From positions 62,001 through 126,000 of the forward strand of contig NZ_WFGV02000007.1 in the NCBI RefSeq assembly GCF_010095445.2: DNA of 64,000 nt. The letters run 5' to 3'. Positions 36,541 to 43,487 of the stretch are shown here, in pieces. The stretch is from Pseudomonas sp. TNT3. Its GTDB lineage: Bacteria > Pseudomonadota > Gammaproteobacteria > Pseudomonadales > Pseudomonadaceae. The notes under the pieces are model-generated. The model saw only the letters and a list, made by a program, of their open reading frames with translations. It was not told the DNA's origin and made no database searches. How positions within the stretch are numbered: position 1 is the first letter of the stretch; every line of letters starts with the position of its first letter. A program made the position numbers and the translations under genes.

Positions 36541-37419
36541 ATGGATAGTTTTTCTATACCACCAACTATTTTCGTCGCATTCGGCGTGATCACAGCGGCC
36601 TTGCTGGCCGGCTTCTTCTCCTACCTGAATCTCGTTAGCGCGAAGGAAAATAAGGTTTCAGAATTCCGTCTCGCATGGATTGATGGGCTGCGTGAGGAGA
36701 TCGCAACCTACACAGCTGCGGTCCGCGAGCTTGTGAGGGTTGATGGAAACAAGCTCTATGAACATAACGATAAGGAGGAAAAAACTCTAGTAGAACTCAG
36801 ACGTGAACGCCACCTTGAAACTCGCGATGCTTATGGAAAAGTGGTAGAGAGCCTTTCAAAAATCCAGATGAGGCTGAACCCGACGCACATCAAAGAGTTC
36901 CCGGATGGCGCGGAGGCCACGCTAATGGCTAACATCCTAAAAACACGGCAGCTTTTTAACGATCGCCGATACAATGAGGCCGCAAAGTTCAGTGATGACA
37001 TTCGGGACAGTGCCACCCCGCTGCTTAAGGTAACTTGGGACTTAGTGAAGAATGGTGAGCCTGGTTATCAAAAAATCAGAAAAATCGCTGCTCGGACCAT
37101 TATTGTTGGGATGATCCTGGTTAGCGCCATATTTATTGGGTTGTGCACCGCCGCATTCGTACAAGTAAAATCTAAGAATCAAAATCCACAAAGCGAGAGC
37201 AATAATCCCGCTCAAGCGCGTGTGAGCATCCCGCAGCCAGAGACTCTTCAGCACGGAAGCCTAAATCCGACTGCGTCGGAGGCTCTACCTCCAAGCGAAA
37301 ACGGCAACGGCAACGGCAACGGCAACGCACTGCATGACGAAGGCTCGAAAAACGACACAAGTACAGCGCGCCAAGGCCGCTCGCCGACCGAGGAACGCTT
37401 GGACACTCTCAAAAAATAG
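36541..37419 (+). CDS. Two-TM cargo protein of the SEFRxxWIDxLR family
   Basis: A 292-residue protein with a TM helix at residues 9-31, a cytosolic helical region, a second TM at about 183-207, and a long disordered tail with an (NG)n run near 258-265. Directly after the first TM comes SEFRLAWIDGLREEIA, shared with the protein at 49035-49589. Both also share an IQMRLNP/IRLRINP segment and a WxxVKxGE segment before TM2. It is on the opposite strand to the tail genes, consistent with its own promoter. Not a family I can name. Confidence 0.7.
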   Translation: MDSFSIPPTIFVAFGVITAALLAGFFSYLNLVSAKENKVSEFRLAWIDGLREEIATYTAAVRELVRVDGNKLYEHNDKEEKTLVELRRERHLETRDAYGKVVESLSKIQMRLNPTHIKEFPDGAEATLMANILKTRQLFNDRRYNEAAKFSDDIRDSATPLLKVTWDLVKNGEPGYQKIRKIAARTIIVGMILVSAIFIGLCTAAFVQVKSKNQNPQSESNNPAQARVSIPQPETLQHGSLNPTASEALPPSENGNGNGNGNALHDEGSKNDTSTARQGRSPTEERLDTLKK

Positions 37420-37456
37420 TCCCGATCGACCTAGACCTTTAATTAGCTACCAAATG

Positions 37457-37486
37457 CAAAAGCCCAGCGCGGGGCTGGGCTCTTGC
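37457..37486. terminator. Terminator between the two-TM gene and the GNAT gene
   Basis: AAAAGCCCAGC/GCTGGGCTCTT hairpin between two convergent genes. Confidence 0.6.
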
Positions 37487-37494
37487 GGTCCGCG

Positions 37495-37914
37495 TTAGTA
37501 ATCCCATTCTCCAATCCTAAAAAGGTTACCGTCTTCCCTATACTTCATTCCCGACAACGCTTTCCTCCAGAAATGGGAAGCCTTAGAATTGAGCGATTGC
37601 AGCGTGTAATTTTTATAGCTGCGGTGACTCATCAGCGAGAAGACTGCTCTCGCAGCAGCCAGTGAAATACCATCTTTTCCACGATGAGGCGGAAGAACGA
37701 GGAACTTCGACACTTCAACAGTCTTTTCCTCGTCATCGTTCCAATATCCCAGAAGAACGAATCCAGTCTTTTTCCCATTGAACTCAATCATCAGGAGTTC
37801 GAACTCTTCAGCATTACATTTAGCGTCTGCGAATGATCTATCTGGATCGCCAAGTACCATCTGTTCAGCGCATGCCCAGTCTGAGCTACGCATCAGCTTG
37901 ATGCTTTCCTGCAT
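37495..37914 (-). CDS. GNAT-like acetyltransferase
   Basis: A 139-residue protein with the GNAT acetyl-CoA-binding pattern: strand EVSKFLVLPPHRGKDGISLA (R-G-x-x-G-I motif A), helix ARAVF, and a C-terminal strand-helix with NYTLQSLNSKASHFWRKAL. It lacks a signal peptide. Substrate unknown. It is part of the moron cassette inserted between tail genes K and I. Confidence 0.7.
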   Translation of the reverse strand: MQESIKLMRSSDWACAEQMVLGDPDRSFADAKCNAEEFELLMIEFNGKKTGFVLLGYWNDDEEKTVEVSKFLVLPPHRGKDGISLAAARAVFSLMSHRSYKNYTLQSLNSKASHFWRKALSGMKYREDGNLFRIGEWDY

Positions 37915-38111
37915 CTCAAATACCCCAATACCAAACCCTCAATCCTAGATGGTTCTTCAACATGGGGACAGCTGGATGGAATGCCAGTAACGCCCCGCCA
38001 GCCACCGTAGTAGCCTACTGCCGCCACACAACGGATTTCCCAGTCCTTTGCCTGCAAGCCCAAGGACTGGGATTGCGCCAATTTCGGCGCGGATAACGCA
38101 AGGAAAGTAAT

Positions 38112-38375
38112 ATGAGCGACGGGTACATAATCGAGCCAGACAAGGCAATTTTGCAGCTGACAAACGCTGTCATGGCTCTGTCCAGAGTTTTGGCGCAATT
38201 GGCACCAGAACTGACACAAGGCAACCTTGCTATAGCAGTTGAGGGGTCTCGCGCAAAGGGACATGGTGTGGAGTTGGTTGAGGAAATCTACAAATCAACC
38301 TTTCCGAACGCCAAGCCTTCCGTTGCACTGAGTGAGGCAGATTTTGCGAAGAAACATCAGGAAATCAACTCTTGA
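38112..38375 (+). CDS. Small hypothetical prophage protein
   Basis: An 87-residue protein, MSDGYIIEPDKAILQLTNAV..., predicted helical. AAGGAAA precedes the ATG. It is convergent with a 45-residue gene on the other strand that overlaps its 3' end by 11 bp. Function unknown. Confidence 0.6.
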   Translation: MSDGYIIEPDKAILQLTNAVMALSRVLAQLAPELTQGNLAIAVEGSRAKGHGVELVEEIYKSTFPNAKPSVALSEADFAKKHQEINS

Positions 38376-38502
38376 TGTAAGCCTTACTGATGGCCGCTTT
38401 TTTTACCGCGTCAGCGGAAAGAAACAAGCGGCCATCTTTGCACAGCACCCACAATGGCGTGCCATTCTTATCCTTTTTGTCATTCGCGATATTTTTGATC
38501 AT
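38365..38502 (-). CDS. 45-residue small prophage protein
   Basis: A short frame with the strong ribosome site GGAGAG before ATG at 38502. It encodes a basic protein starting MIKNIANDKKDKNGTPLWVL and containing CKDGRLFLSADAVKKAA. The strand-turn-strand-helix pattern looks natural. It overlaps the 3' end of the plus-strand gene by 11 bp. Confidence 0.55.
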   Translation of the reverse strand: MIKNIANDKKDKNGTPLWVLCKDGRLFLSADAVKKAAISKAYIKS

Positions 38503-38526
38503 GGATCTCTCCGCGGCGCCGCCGCA

Positions 38527-39291
38527 TCATGTGGTTAATTGTGCATCTTTGTGCCTAAGGATCAGGCGAGCTCGTTGAAGCCACGGCCCGCCGTAGACGA
38601 TGATTTCGCTAGGGCGCCCGTATTGGTGGTGGAGCAAAAAAGGACCGGGTCCGAAGGTGGCTGAATCTTCACCGGATAGCGCTGGATCAGGACCGAGAAA
38701 GATGCCCGCGTGATTCGGGTAAACTGTCCTCCCGACTTCCATCACGATCATGTCGCCGCGCTGCGGTTTGTCGACCCGGTAGAATCCGGCGTCTTCGTAG
38801 TTCGCTTCGTACAGGCTTGTGTTTTCAGTGCTTTCCCACCAACCATCAGTGCGCTTGAAAGCCTCAAATTCCAGCCCCCACTCGCGCCTATACCAATCCG
38901 CGCAGACCTGCCAGCAATCCCAGGCACCGTGAACGAATGGGCGCTTGAGCAGCGTTACATCTCCTGTCGGCACCACCGTGCGCAGATCACCCTCTGGCCA
39001 ACTCAGGATGTGCCATGGCATCGCGGTCGCTTCGCACATAGCTAAGTCACGCGGTGACGGCCGGCTGGTAGTGTCCGGGTGTGAATGAACGATGCCGATC
39101 ACCTCCCCTATATCTTCTGCTGCGGCATACTCCTCAGGATCGATACGAAATTCTTCGTTCGGTTCGGTCGAGACGTTCCGGCACGGGAAGTACTGTTGCT
39201 TGCGGCCAATCCTCAGCAGAAGACCGCAACACTCTTTCGGGTATTCGGCTGCCGCATGCTCCTGAATCGAATTCAAAATATGTTTGCGCAT
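38527..39291 (-). CDS. Tail assembly protein K (JAMM/NlpC-P60)
   Basis: Gene K-type protein, about 254 residues from the ATG at 39291. An N-terminal Mov34/JAB metalloprotease-like domain has GIVHSHPDTTSRPSPRD, with the zinc-binding HxH and D. A C-terminal NlpC/P60 domain has the catalytic cysteine in GAWDCWQVCADW and histidine in YPNHAGIFL. It is involved in tail tip assembly in lambda. It appears intact, but the frame is open upstream into a tape-measure fragment. Confidence 0.85.
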   Translation of the reverse strand: MRKHILNSIQEHAAAEYPKECCGLLLRIGRKQQYFPCRNVSTEPNEEFRIDPEEYAAAEDIGEVIGIVHSHPDTTSRPSPRDLAMCEATAMPWHILSWPEGDLRTVVPTGDVTLLKRPFVHGAWDCWQVCADWYRREWGLEFEAFKRTDGWWESTENTSLYEANYEDAGFYRVDKPQRGDMIVMEVGRTVYPNHAGIFLGPDPALSGEDSATFGPGPFLLHHQYGRPSEIIVYGGPWLQRARLILRHKDAQLTT

Positions 39292-39501
39292 GATCAGCTC
39301 CGTGCAATCAGGGAGACGGCGGGGAATCCACCAAACGGCAACGGATTTCGAGAGGGACTTTTCCAGCGCCTCCATCTCTTTCATCAGGCCGACGGCGGAT
39401 TGCTCCGCGCGATCACCTGCCTTTGTCAGTTTGTCGAGATCGGTCGCAGCGTGGGCGGCATCAGCCGAGTCGACCTTGATGCCGAGTTCTGCAATGTTCA
39501 T
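39292..39501 (-). pseudogene. Tape-measure protein N-terminus fused in frame to tail gene K
   Basis: MNIAELGIKVDSADAAHAAT through SLSKSVAVW is the standard start of lambda-type tape-measure proteins, with GGAG upstream of ATG 39501. After about 57 residues, the reading passes into WIPRRLPDCTELI, which is the sequence just before K. The remainder of H plus genes M and L are deleted. The fusion is in frame, so one chimaeric polypeptide of 324 residues could be made. Confidence 0.85.
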
Positions 39502-39630
39502 AAGTGCTCCAAGCTACGCTCCAAATTCAACCGCAAACCTGAAAACAATCGGCGGCAGATGGCACAACGCTTTTTGTATTGACCAGTCGTAAATCGCCAA
39601 GTAAAAAGTAAGCTTACCCAACTGATTTTT

Positions 39631-39930
39631 ATGGTTTTTATGACTAACGAAGAACGCGCGGAAAGAATTCTTTCAAGCCTCTATGGGCCTGCCTCAAAGA
39701 ACATGCACGATTTGTTTTTCGGCTTGAAAGGAACGGCCGTGGACAGCCAATTAATCTCCGAGCAGCTTCATCAGCCAAACGGAGAATTGAGGCCTGAGCT
39801 CGATCCTGCTGTTTCTCAAAAGGAGCGTTGCTTGGCGATCGCAGAAGAGCTTTCGAAAGAACCAGAGTTGAAAGAAATGATTTACCTCCAAATAAACGGT
39901 CGCATCCTCACTGAAGGCTTGGGGCTTTAG
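39631..39930 (+). CDS. Small hypothetical cargo protein
   Basis: A 99-residue helical protein on the strand opposite to the tail genes, between T and H. A TTGACC hexamer near 39,579 and an AT-rich spacer give a plausible own promoter. ATGs at 39631 and 39640 are both possible; neither has a clear ribosome site. Its 3' end overlaps gene T by 4 bp. Function unknown. Confidence 0.55.
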   Translation: MVFMTNEERAERILSSLYGPASKNMHDLFFGLKGTAVDSQLISEQLHQPNGELRPELDPAVSQKERCLAIAEELSKEPELKEMIYLQINGRILTEGLGL

Positions 39931-40259
39931 GTTCCTATCCGCTGTCTCGATTCGGCCATCGATGCGATGGCCTCAGACTCCATGATGCGGATGTCCTGAA
40001 ACATGCCCGGGCGATCTTTCACCGGGACCCCGACGAGCTTCATCACATCGGGCAGGACACCGTAATCGAGTCCAGTTGCGCCGCATGCGCCAGTGCGCCA
40101 CTGCGTCCCCATCGAATCCATGACGAGGAACGCCTTCCAGTTGTCCGGCCAGACTTCGAAGGTTTCGTCATAGTCCTCTGGCGAGAATCCGAACAAGGCC
40201 ATCTGTTCGGCGTCGCCGTCAGACTCGTAAAGCGCGCGGGCAGCGGCGGTCAGTTTCCC
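39927..40259 (-). CDS. Tail assembly chaperone T-like (DUF1799) frame
   Basis: From the slip site the -1 frame encodes LTAAARALYESDGDAEQMAL, then FEVWPDNWKAFLVMDSMGTQ and LDYGVLPDVMKLVG, a DUF1799 pattern. In lambda-type phages this part is made only as a fusion to G by -1 frameshifting. Here G is reduced to its last codons, so T may no longer be expressed. Confidence 0.75.
   Translation of the reverse strand, partial: GKLTAAARALYESDGDAEQMALFGFSPEDYDETFEVWPDNWKAFLVMDSMGTQWRTGACGATGLDYGVLPDVMKLVGVPVKDRPGMFQDIRIMESEAIASMAESRQRIGT
40253..40259 (-). promoter_or_regulatory. G/T programmed -1 frameshift site (GGGAAAC)
   Basis: On the minus strand the G frame ends TTG GGA AAC TGA. Slipping back one base on GGGAAAC enters the T frame (CTG ACC GCC). 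The heptamer has the same form and location as the lambda G-GT site GGGAAAG. Confidence 0.8.
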
Positions 40260-40293
40260 AAGCGAGCTTTGCCGAAGGCCTCGCTGTACGCTT

Positions 40294-40425
40294 TTACGAC
40301 TGCAGGCCATGCGCGGCCGCAGTGAGCACCGCCGGTTTGGCGTTGCTGATGGCAGTGAAGAGTTTCGCAAGGCTCAACGTGGCCGCGATCTCGAACGTGG
40401 TGCCGTTGGGAATCTTGACGCTCAT
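40294..40425 (-). pseudogene. Major tail tube protein V, only the first 43 codons
   Basis: MSVKIPNGTTFEIAATLSLA followed by TAISNAKPAVLTAAAHGL is the start of lambda-type tail tube proteins, with GAGGAAA upstream. After HGL the sequence jumps into the end of gene G, and V stops at TAA (40294-40296). A deletion removed most of V and G. Confidence 0.85.
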
Positions 40426-40494
40426 AGGTTTTCCTCTTTGCAGAAATGACAAAACCCGCTCAATGGCGGGTTCTGAGTTTGCCCAACGGGCGGG

Positions 40495-40911
40495 TTAGTT
40501 CGAGTCGGCGCGGTACAGAAACGACACAGGCACGATGAAGGTGGTGTCGTCCGCAATGCCGGGGCCAGGATCGACTGGTGTCATCGTTACCACGGTCAGT
40601 GCGCCCTTCGTGTTGCGCTCGTACAGCGGGAACAAGGCGGCGATCTGATCAGCCAATGCGCCAGCCGCGCCGCGGTACTTGCCCGAAGGCGTCACGATGC
40701 TGACCTGAAACACGCCGGTGTATAGTTTGTGATCACCGCCGAGCGTGTTGCTTGCTGTGCCTGCTGGCAGCGTGAAAGCCTTCAGATATGTCTCGCCGTC
40801 AGATGGCTTATAGGCTTCGTTCTCGACGACGACCTTGAGCGGTACCGGCAGAGCTTTTGCCCAGTTGATCAACCTGGCTTCGTAGATCGAAGCGATGATG
40901 TTGTGGCTCAT
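40495..40911 (-). CDS. Tail terminator protein (gpU-like)
   Basis: A 138-residue protein that matches lambdoid tail terminators: MSHNIIASIYEARLINWAKA, FQVSIVTPSGKYRGAAGALA and FIVPVSFLYRADSN. It caps the tail tube in assembly. It overlaps the upstream Z-like gene by 4 bp, so coupling is retained. It looks intact. Confidence 0.82.
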   Translation of the reverse strand: MSHNIIASIYEARLINWAKALPVPLKVVVENEAYKPSDGETYLKAFTLPAGTASNTLGGDHKLYTGVFQVSIVTPSGKYRGAAGALADQIAALFPLYERNTKGALTVVTMTPVDPGPGIADDTTFIVPVSFLYRADSN

Positions 40912-41504
40912 ACCTGGTTGTTCCTGATGGCTTCATCGACTATCTGCTGGAAGCGCGCGACGGTGATGCGGACCATGCCACCCGGTGCCTGGGTCGAATG
41001 ACCGAACTCAAGTGGAATGGCGTAAGGCAGGTTGTTGATGAGGTAGGCAGTCTGGCCGGCAGTGAAGTCGCTTACGGCCGAAACCAGTGCTGCAATTGTC
41101 TCGTTCCCACTCGGGTCTACCTCATCGAAAGTAACGTTTTCGACGATATCGATTGATAGATGCCAATTCGCCCTGAACCGGCCACCCACGTAACCTTCAG
41201 GGGCGACGATGTCCATACCATCTTTCAACTTGCGTCCCGGCTTTAGCCGCCCAGCCTTCGTCAGGTTCGCCGGATCGTTACGCAAATCGCTGTTGTGGTC
41301 GTCCACAGCTTTGTTGTACTGGTTGGCTACCGCGTTCTGCGCCCAAATCTCGGGGTTGCCCACTGGTGACATGCGAATGACGCTACTGCCGACTTCGATA
41401 ATGATCTCGCGCAGACTGACGTCGATGGCTTCCGTGGTCTGGGCCGCGAATTCGGCAAGGCTTAGTGCAAAGCTGCCGGACTGGCGTGAGTGTTTGGAAA
41501 ACAC
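40908..41504 (-). CDS. Minor tail protein Z / HK97 gp10-like
   Basis: A 198-residue protein with the HK97 gp10/Z pattern: an N-terminal helix, VIRMSPVGNPEIWAQN (V.SPVDTG-like motif), GGRFRANWHLSI and LPYAIPLEFGHSTQAPGGMV near the C-terminus. The GTG at 41504 follows GGAG at six bases and is preferred to a GTG at 41516. It is the most upstream surviving virion gene. Confidence 0.82.
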   Translation of the reverse strand: MFSKHSRQSGSFALSLAEFAAQTTEAIDVSLREIIIEVGSSVIRMSPVGNPEIWAQNAVANQYNKAVDDHNSDLRNDPANLTKAGRLKPGRKLKDGMDIVAPEGYVGGRFRANWHLSIDIVENVTFDEVDPSGNETIAALVSAVSDFTAGQTAYLINNLPYAIPLEFGHSTQAPGGMVRITVARFQQIVDEAIRNNQV

Positions 41505-41540
41505 GATGAACTCCACAGACAGGAATCTGATAGGAAAAAC

Positions 41541-41559
41541 CCGCTCAATGGCGGGCTAT
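41541..41559 (-). repeat. Hairpin of the interspersed CCCGCTCA/TGGCGGG family
   Basis: AACCCGCTCAATGGCGGGC at 41,541; related copies lie near 30,367, 32,082, 34,619 and 40,455, each just upstream of a late gene. Read on the minus strand most end in a T-run, as terminators do. Confidence 0.6.
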
Positions 41560-41623
41560 CGACGGCGAGTTTGATTTCCCAATACTATTAGTCGTCTATT
41601 CAAGGAATCACACATTTTCTCGC

Positions 41624-41935
41624 TCAGTATTCGTTGAGGGCTTTCTCCGCCTCAATATCTTGATCGGCACAAGCTTTCACCATGGAGAAACCGTATTGAC
41701 GCATTTGCTTCATGCAACGCGCTATTGTCGGCTTGTACTGTTCGGGGATTTGCTTGATGCCGGCTACGGCTTCAATATCTTGATCAACGCAAGCCTTCAC
41801 CATTGCAGATCCATAAGTCCCCATCTGTGCCTTGCACCGGTCAATGATCTCTTTTTTTACATCGGTGTCTGCATACGCAGCAGCTGAAAAGAAAGCCACC
41901 ATGCCAACCGACGTAACAATGCCGCGCATATCCAT
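41624..41935 (-). CDS. Small secreted protein with two internal repeats
   Basis: A 103-residue precursor with signal peptide to AYA (about residue 22). The mature part consists of two copies of RC-x-x-QM-x-x-YG-x-x-MVKAC-x-DQDIEA, 37 residues apart, each with two cysteines. The repeat suggests a helical-hairpin disulfide protein. Located at the boundary of the tail and control regions as cargo. Function unknown. Confidence 0.72.
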   Translation of the reverse strand: MDMRGIVTSVGMVAFFSAAAYADTDVKKEIIDRCKAQMGTYGSAMVKACVDQDIEAVAGIKQIPEQYKPTIARCMKQMRQYGFSMVKACADQDIEAEKALNEY

Positions 41936-41994
41936 ATACTTCGCTCACAGCTGAAAAGTTAAGGCACAACGCTATTACGTCGAGTTTACTTTGT

Positions 41995-42270
41995 CTAGCC
42001 GGTTAGCAGGCAATCGGTGTGCTCGCGATCGAGCAGGTACTGCATCTGTTCCCTGTTGCGGCCATCGATGTAGATGTCCTCAAAACTGAGTACATCTACT
42101 TTCAGGTCTTTGAGCATTGAAACGATATCGCGCTTCGCGTTGTAGTGGCGTTTACCGCTGACGTTGGCGATCTCGCGGGAGCACATCGTGGTCCGCGACA
42201 CGTTTTCAGAATTAACAAATTGTGTCGCGACCTGATTCAGGGTATTGCTTGAAGTTGGTTGGCTCTGCAT
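41995..42270 (-). CDS. Rha/KilA-type phage regulatory protein, short
   Basis: A 91-residue protein with the Rha N-terminal pattern TTMCSREIANVSGKRHYNAK followed by RDIVSMLKDL and a short version of the domain end. Full Rha proteins are more than 200 residues, so this is either truncated or a short variant. GAG precedes the ATG at 42270. Confidence 0.65.
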   Translation of the reverse strand: MQSQPTSSNTLNQVATQFVNSENVSRTTMCSREIANVSGKRHYNAKRDIVSMLKDLKVDVLSFEDIYIDGRNREQMQYLLDREHTDCLLTG

Positions 42271-42441
42271 AGTCGATCTCACAAAGTTTCAATGAATTAG
42301 CCGACCTCGACCGTCGGCTTTTTTGTGCCCGGGGTTTCTGTTAGCTATTCCTAATAGTGGATAGGCAGTGCTCCACATCTCAAAGAACGGCTGAAATCCT
42401 TCTCGGCTCACGCAAGCCAAAACATTTCGCATGCGAAATCT

Positions 42442-42864
42442 TCAGGCGACCTTCACCGACTCATCCATCACGTCCAGGCTTTCCCGGATGTGGCTGATCT
42501 CACGGCGAATCGTTGATTTGTCGAACTGACACACCCTGCCGTCTTGCAGCGCTTCGTGCACTGCGATGGTCAGGTCGGCGAATTCTTTGCCGACACCAAT
42601 CATGGATTTGGTGAGCTCCTGCGGTTTTGGAGCATTTCTCGCGACCAAATCGAAGCCGAAAGCGTCTGCAAGCGCTGCAAGAGGCCGCATGTCTTCGGTG
42701 TGAAGCAAGATCCCGAACAGATGCTCAATGGTCAGGTGATGAGCTTCGTTGTCAGGGTTGGCGCGCTGGAGCAAGCCGACGTGAGGGACACCCATCTTCG
42801 ACGCCAAGACCTTTGCCTCGTTATCAAGAACAGTGCTCTGACAGGTCCTCAGAAAATCTTCCAT
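42442..42864 (-). CDS. Phage regulatory CII-family protein
   Basis: A 140-residue protein of the phage regulatory CII (PF06892-like) family: MGVPHVGLLQRANPDNEAHH, LTIEHLFGILLHTEDMRPL and the C-terminal ISHIRESLDVMDESVKVA. GAGG upstream supports the ATG. It is divergent from the early operon, so this 150-bp gap should hold the early control region, but I see no CI or Cro gene. Confidence 0.8.
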   Translation of the reverse strand: MEDFLRTCQSTVLDNEAKVLASKMGVPHVGLLQRANPDNEAHHLTIEHLFGILLHTEDMRPLAALADAFGFDLVARNAPKPQELTKSMIGVGKEFADLTIAVHEALQDGRVCQFDKSTIRREISHIRESLDVMDESVKVA

Positions 42865-43017
42865 TCGTAAAACCTCAATTTTGTTTCCGTGGAGCCCAGG
42901 CAGAGGGTGGGCAAGAATTGGTTCATGAATAGAAGGCAGCAGGTGGGTCCCTTACCGGGCGCGGATCGACCAGATTTACGCCTCTTACAACAATTCAAAC
43001 AAACAGGGAGCCGCAGC

Positions 43018-43212
43018 ATGACGACGCCACCAGTTAAATCTCTGATCGAAGATCAGCTTGATGAGATCGAATCGAAGCTGGTCATGCTTGGCTTCGGTCT
43101 TCCGTTTAACGAAGTGATTGGTCAGCCGCGCGGACGTGCAGTTGCGAGCCTCCCGAAGCGCTTGGCGGCCACCATGAAGGGCGGCCGGATCGCAGTCAGG
43201 ATTCGGCCATGA
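43018..43212 (+). CDS. Small early phage protein
   Basis: A 64-residue protein, MTTPPVKSLIEDQLDEIESK..., with basic C-terminus. GGGAG before the ATG. First gene of the early operon, overlapping the next by 4 bp. Function unknown. Confidence 0.65.
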   Translation: MTTPPVKSLIEDQLDEIESKLVMLGFGLPFNEVIGQPRGRAVASLPKRLAATMKGGRIAVRIRP

Positions 43213-43331
43213 AGCCAGTATTTTGGCTACTCGCCGCTGGCCTGCTCCTTTTGATGCTGGCTTACAACATCAAGCGTGAAGCATCTGGCGTCTGTCAGCT
43301 CCCGCAAGTCGCTCAGAGGTTTCTCCAATGA
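43209..43331 (+). CDS. 40-residue single-pass membrane protein
   Basis: MKPVFWLLAAGLLLLMLAYN, then a short polar tail; ATGA overlaps with both neighbours' codons. The tight coupling of three small genes supports it as a real gene. One TM helix; function unknown. Confidence 0.6.
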   Translation: MKPVFWLLAAGLLLLMLAYNIKREASGVCQLPQVAQRFLQ

Positions 43332-43444
43332 ACAGCCGGCAGCGCGCCCGGCGCCTGCTGATCTGGCGTGGGTCCCTTCCTGTGCTCGCCCTCGTCGCCT
43401 TCCTGATGTTGCTCAGCGCCCTCGCTGACCGCGTAACTCAATAA
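43328..43444 (+). CDS. 38-residue single-pass membrane protein
   Basis: Starts MNSRQRARRLLIWRG, followed by a TM segment LPVLALVAFLMLLSALA and a short end. It overlaps the previous gene by 4 bp (ATGA). Basic N-terminus suggests N-in orientation. Function unknown. Confidence 0.6.
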   Translation: MNSRQRARRLLIWRGSLPVLALVAFLMLLSALADRVTQ

Positions 43445-43487
43445 CCCACACCTACAAACGCTGCGCACCGCGCGGCGAGGAATTGTC

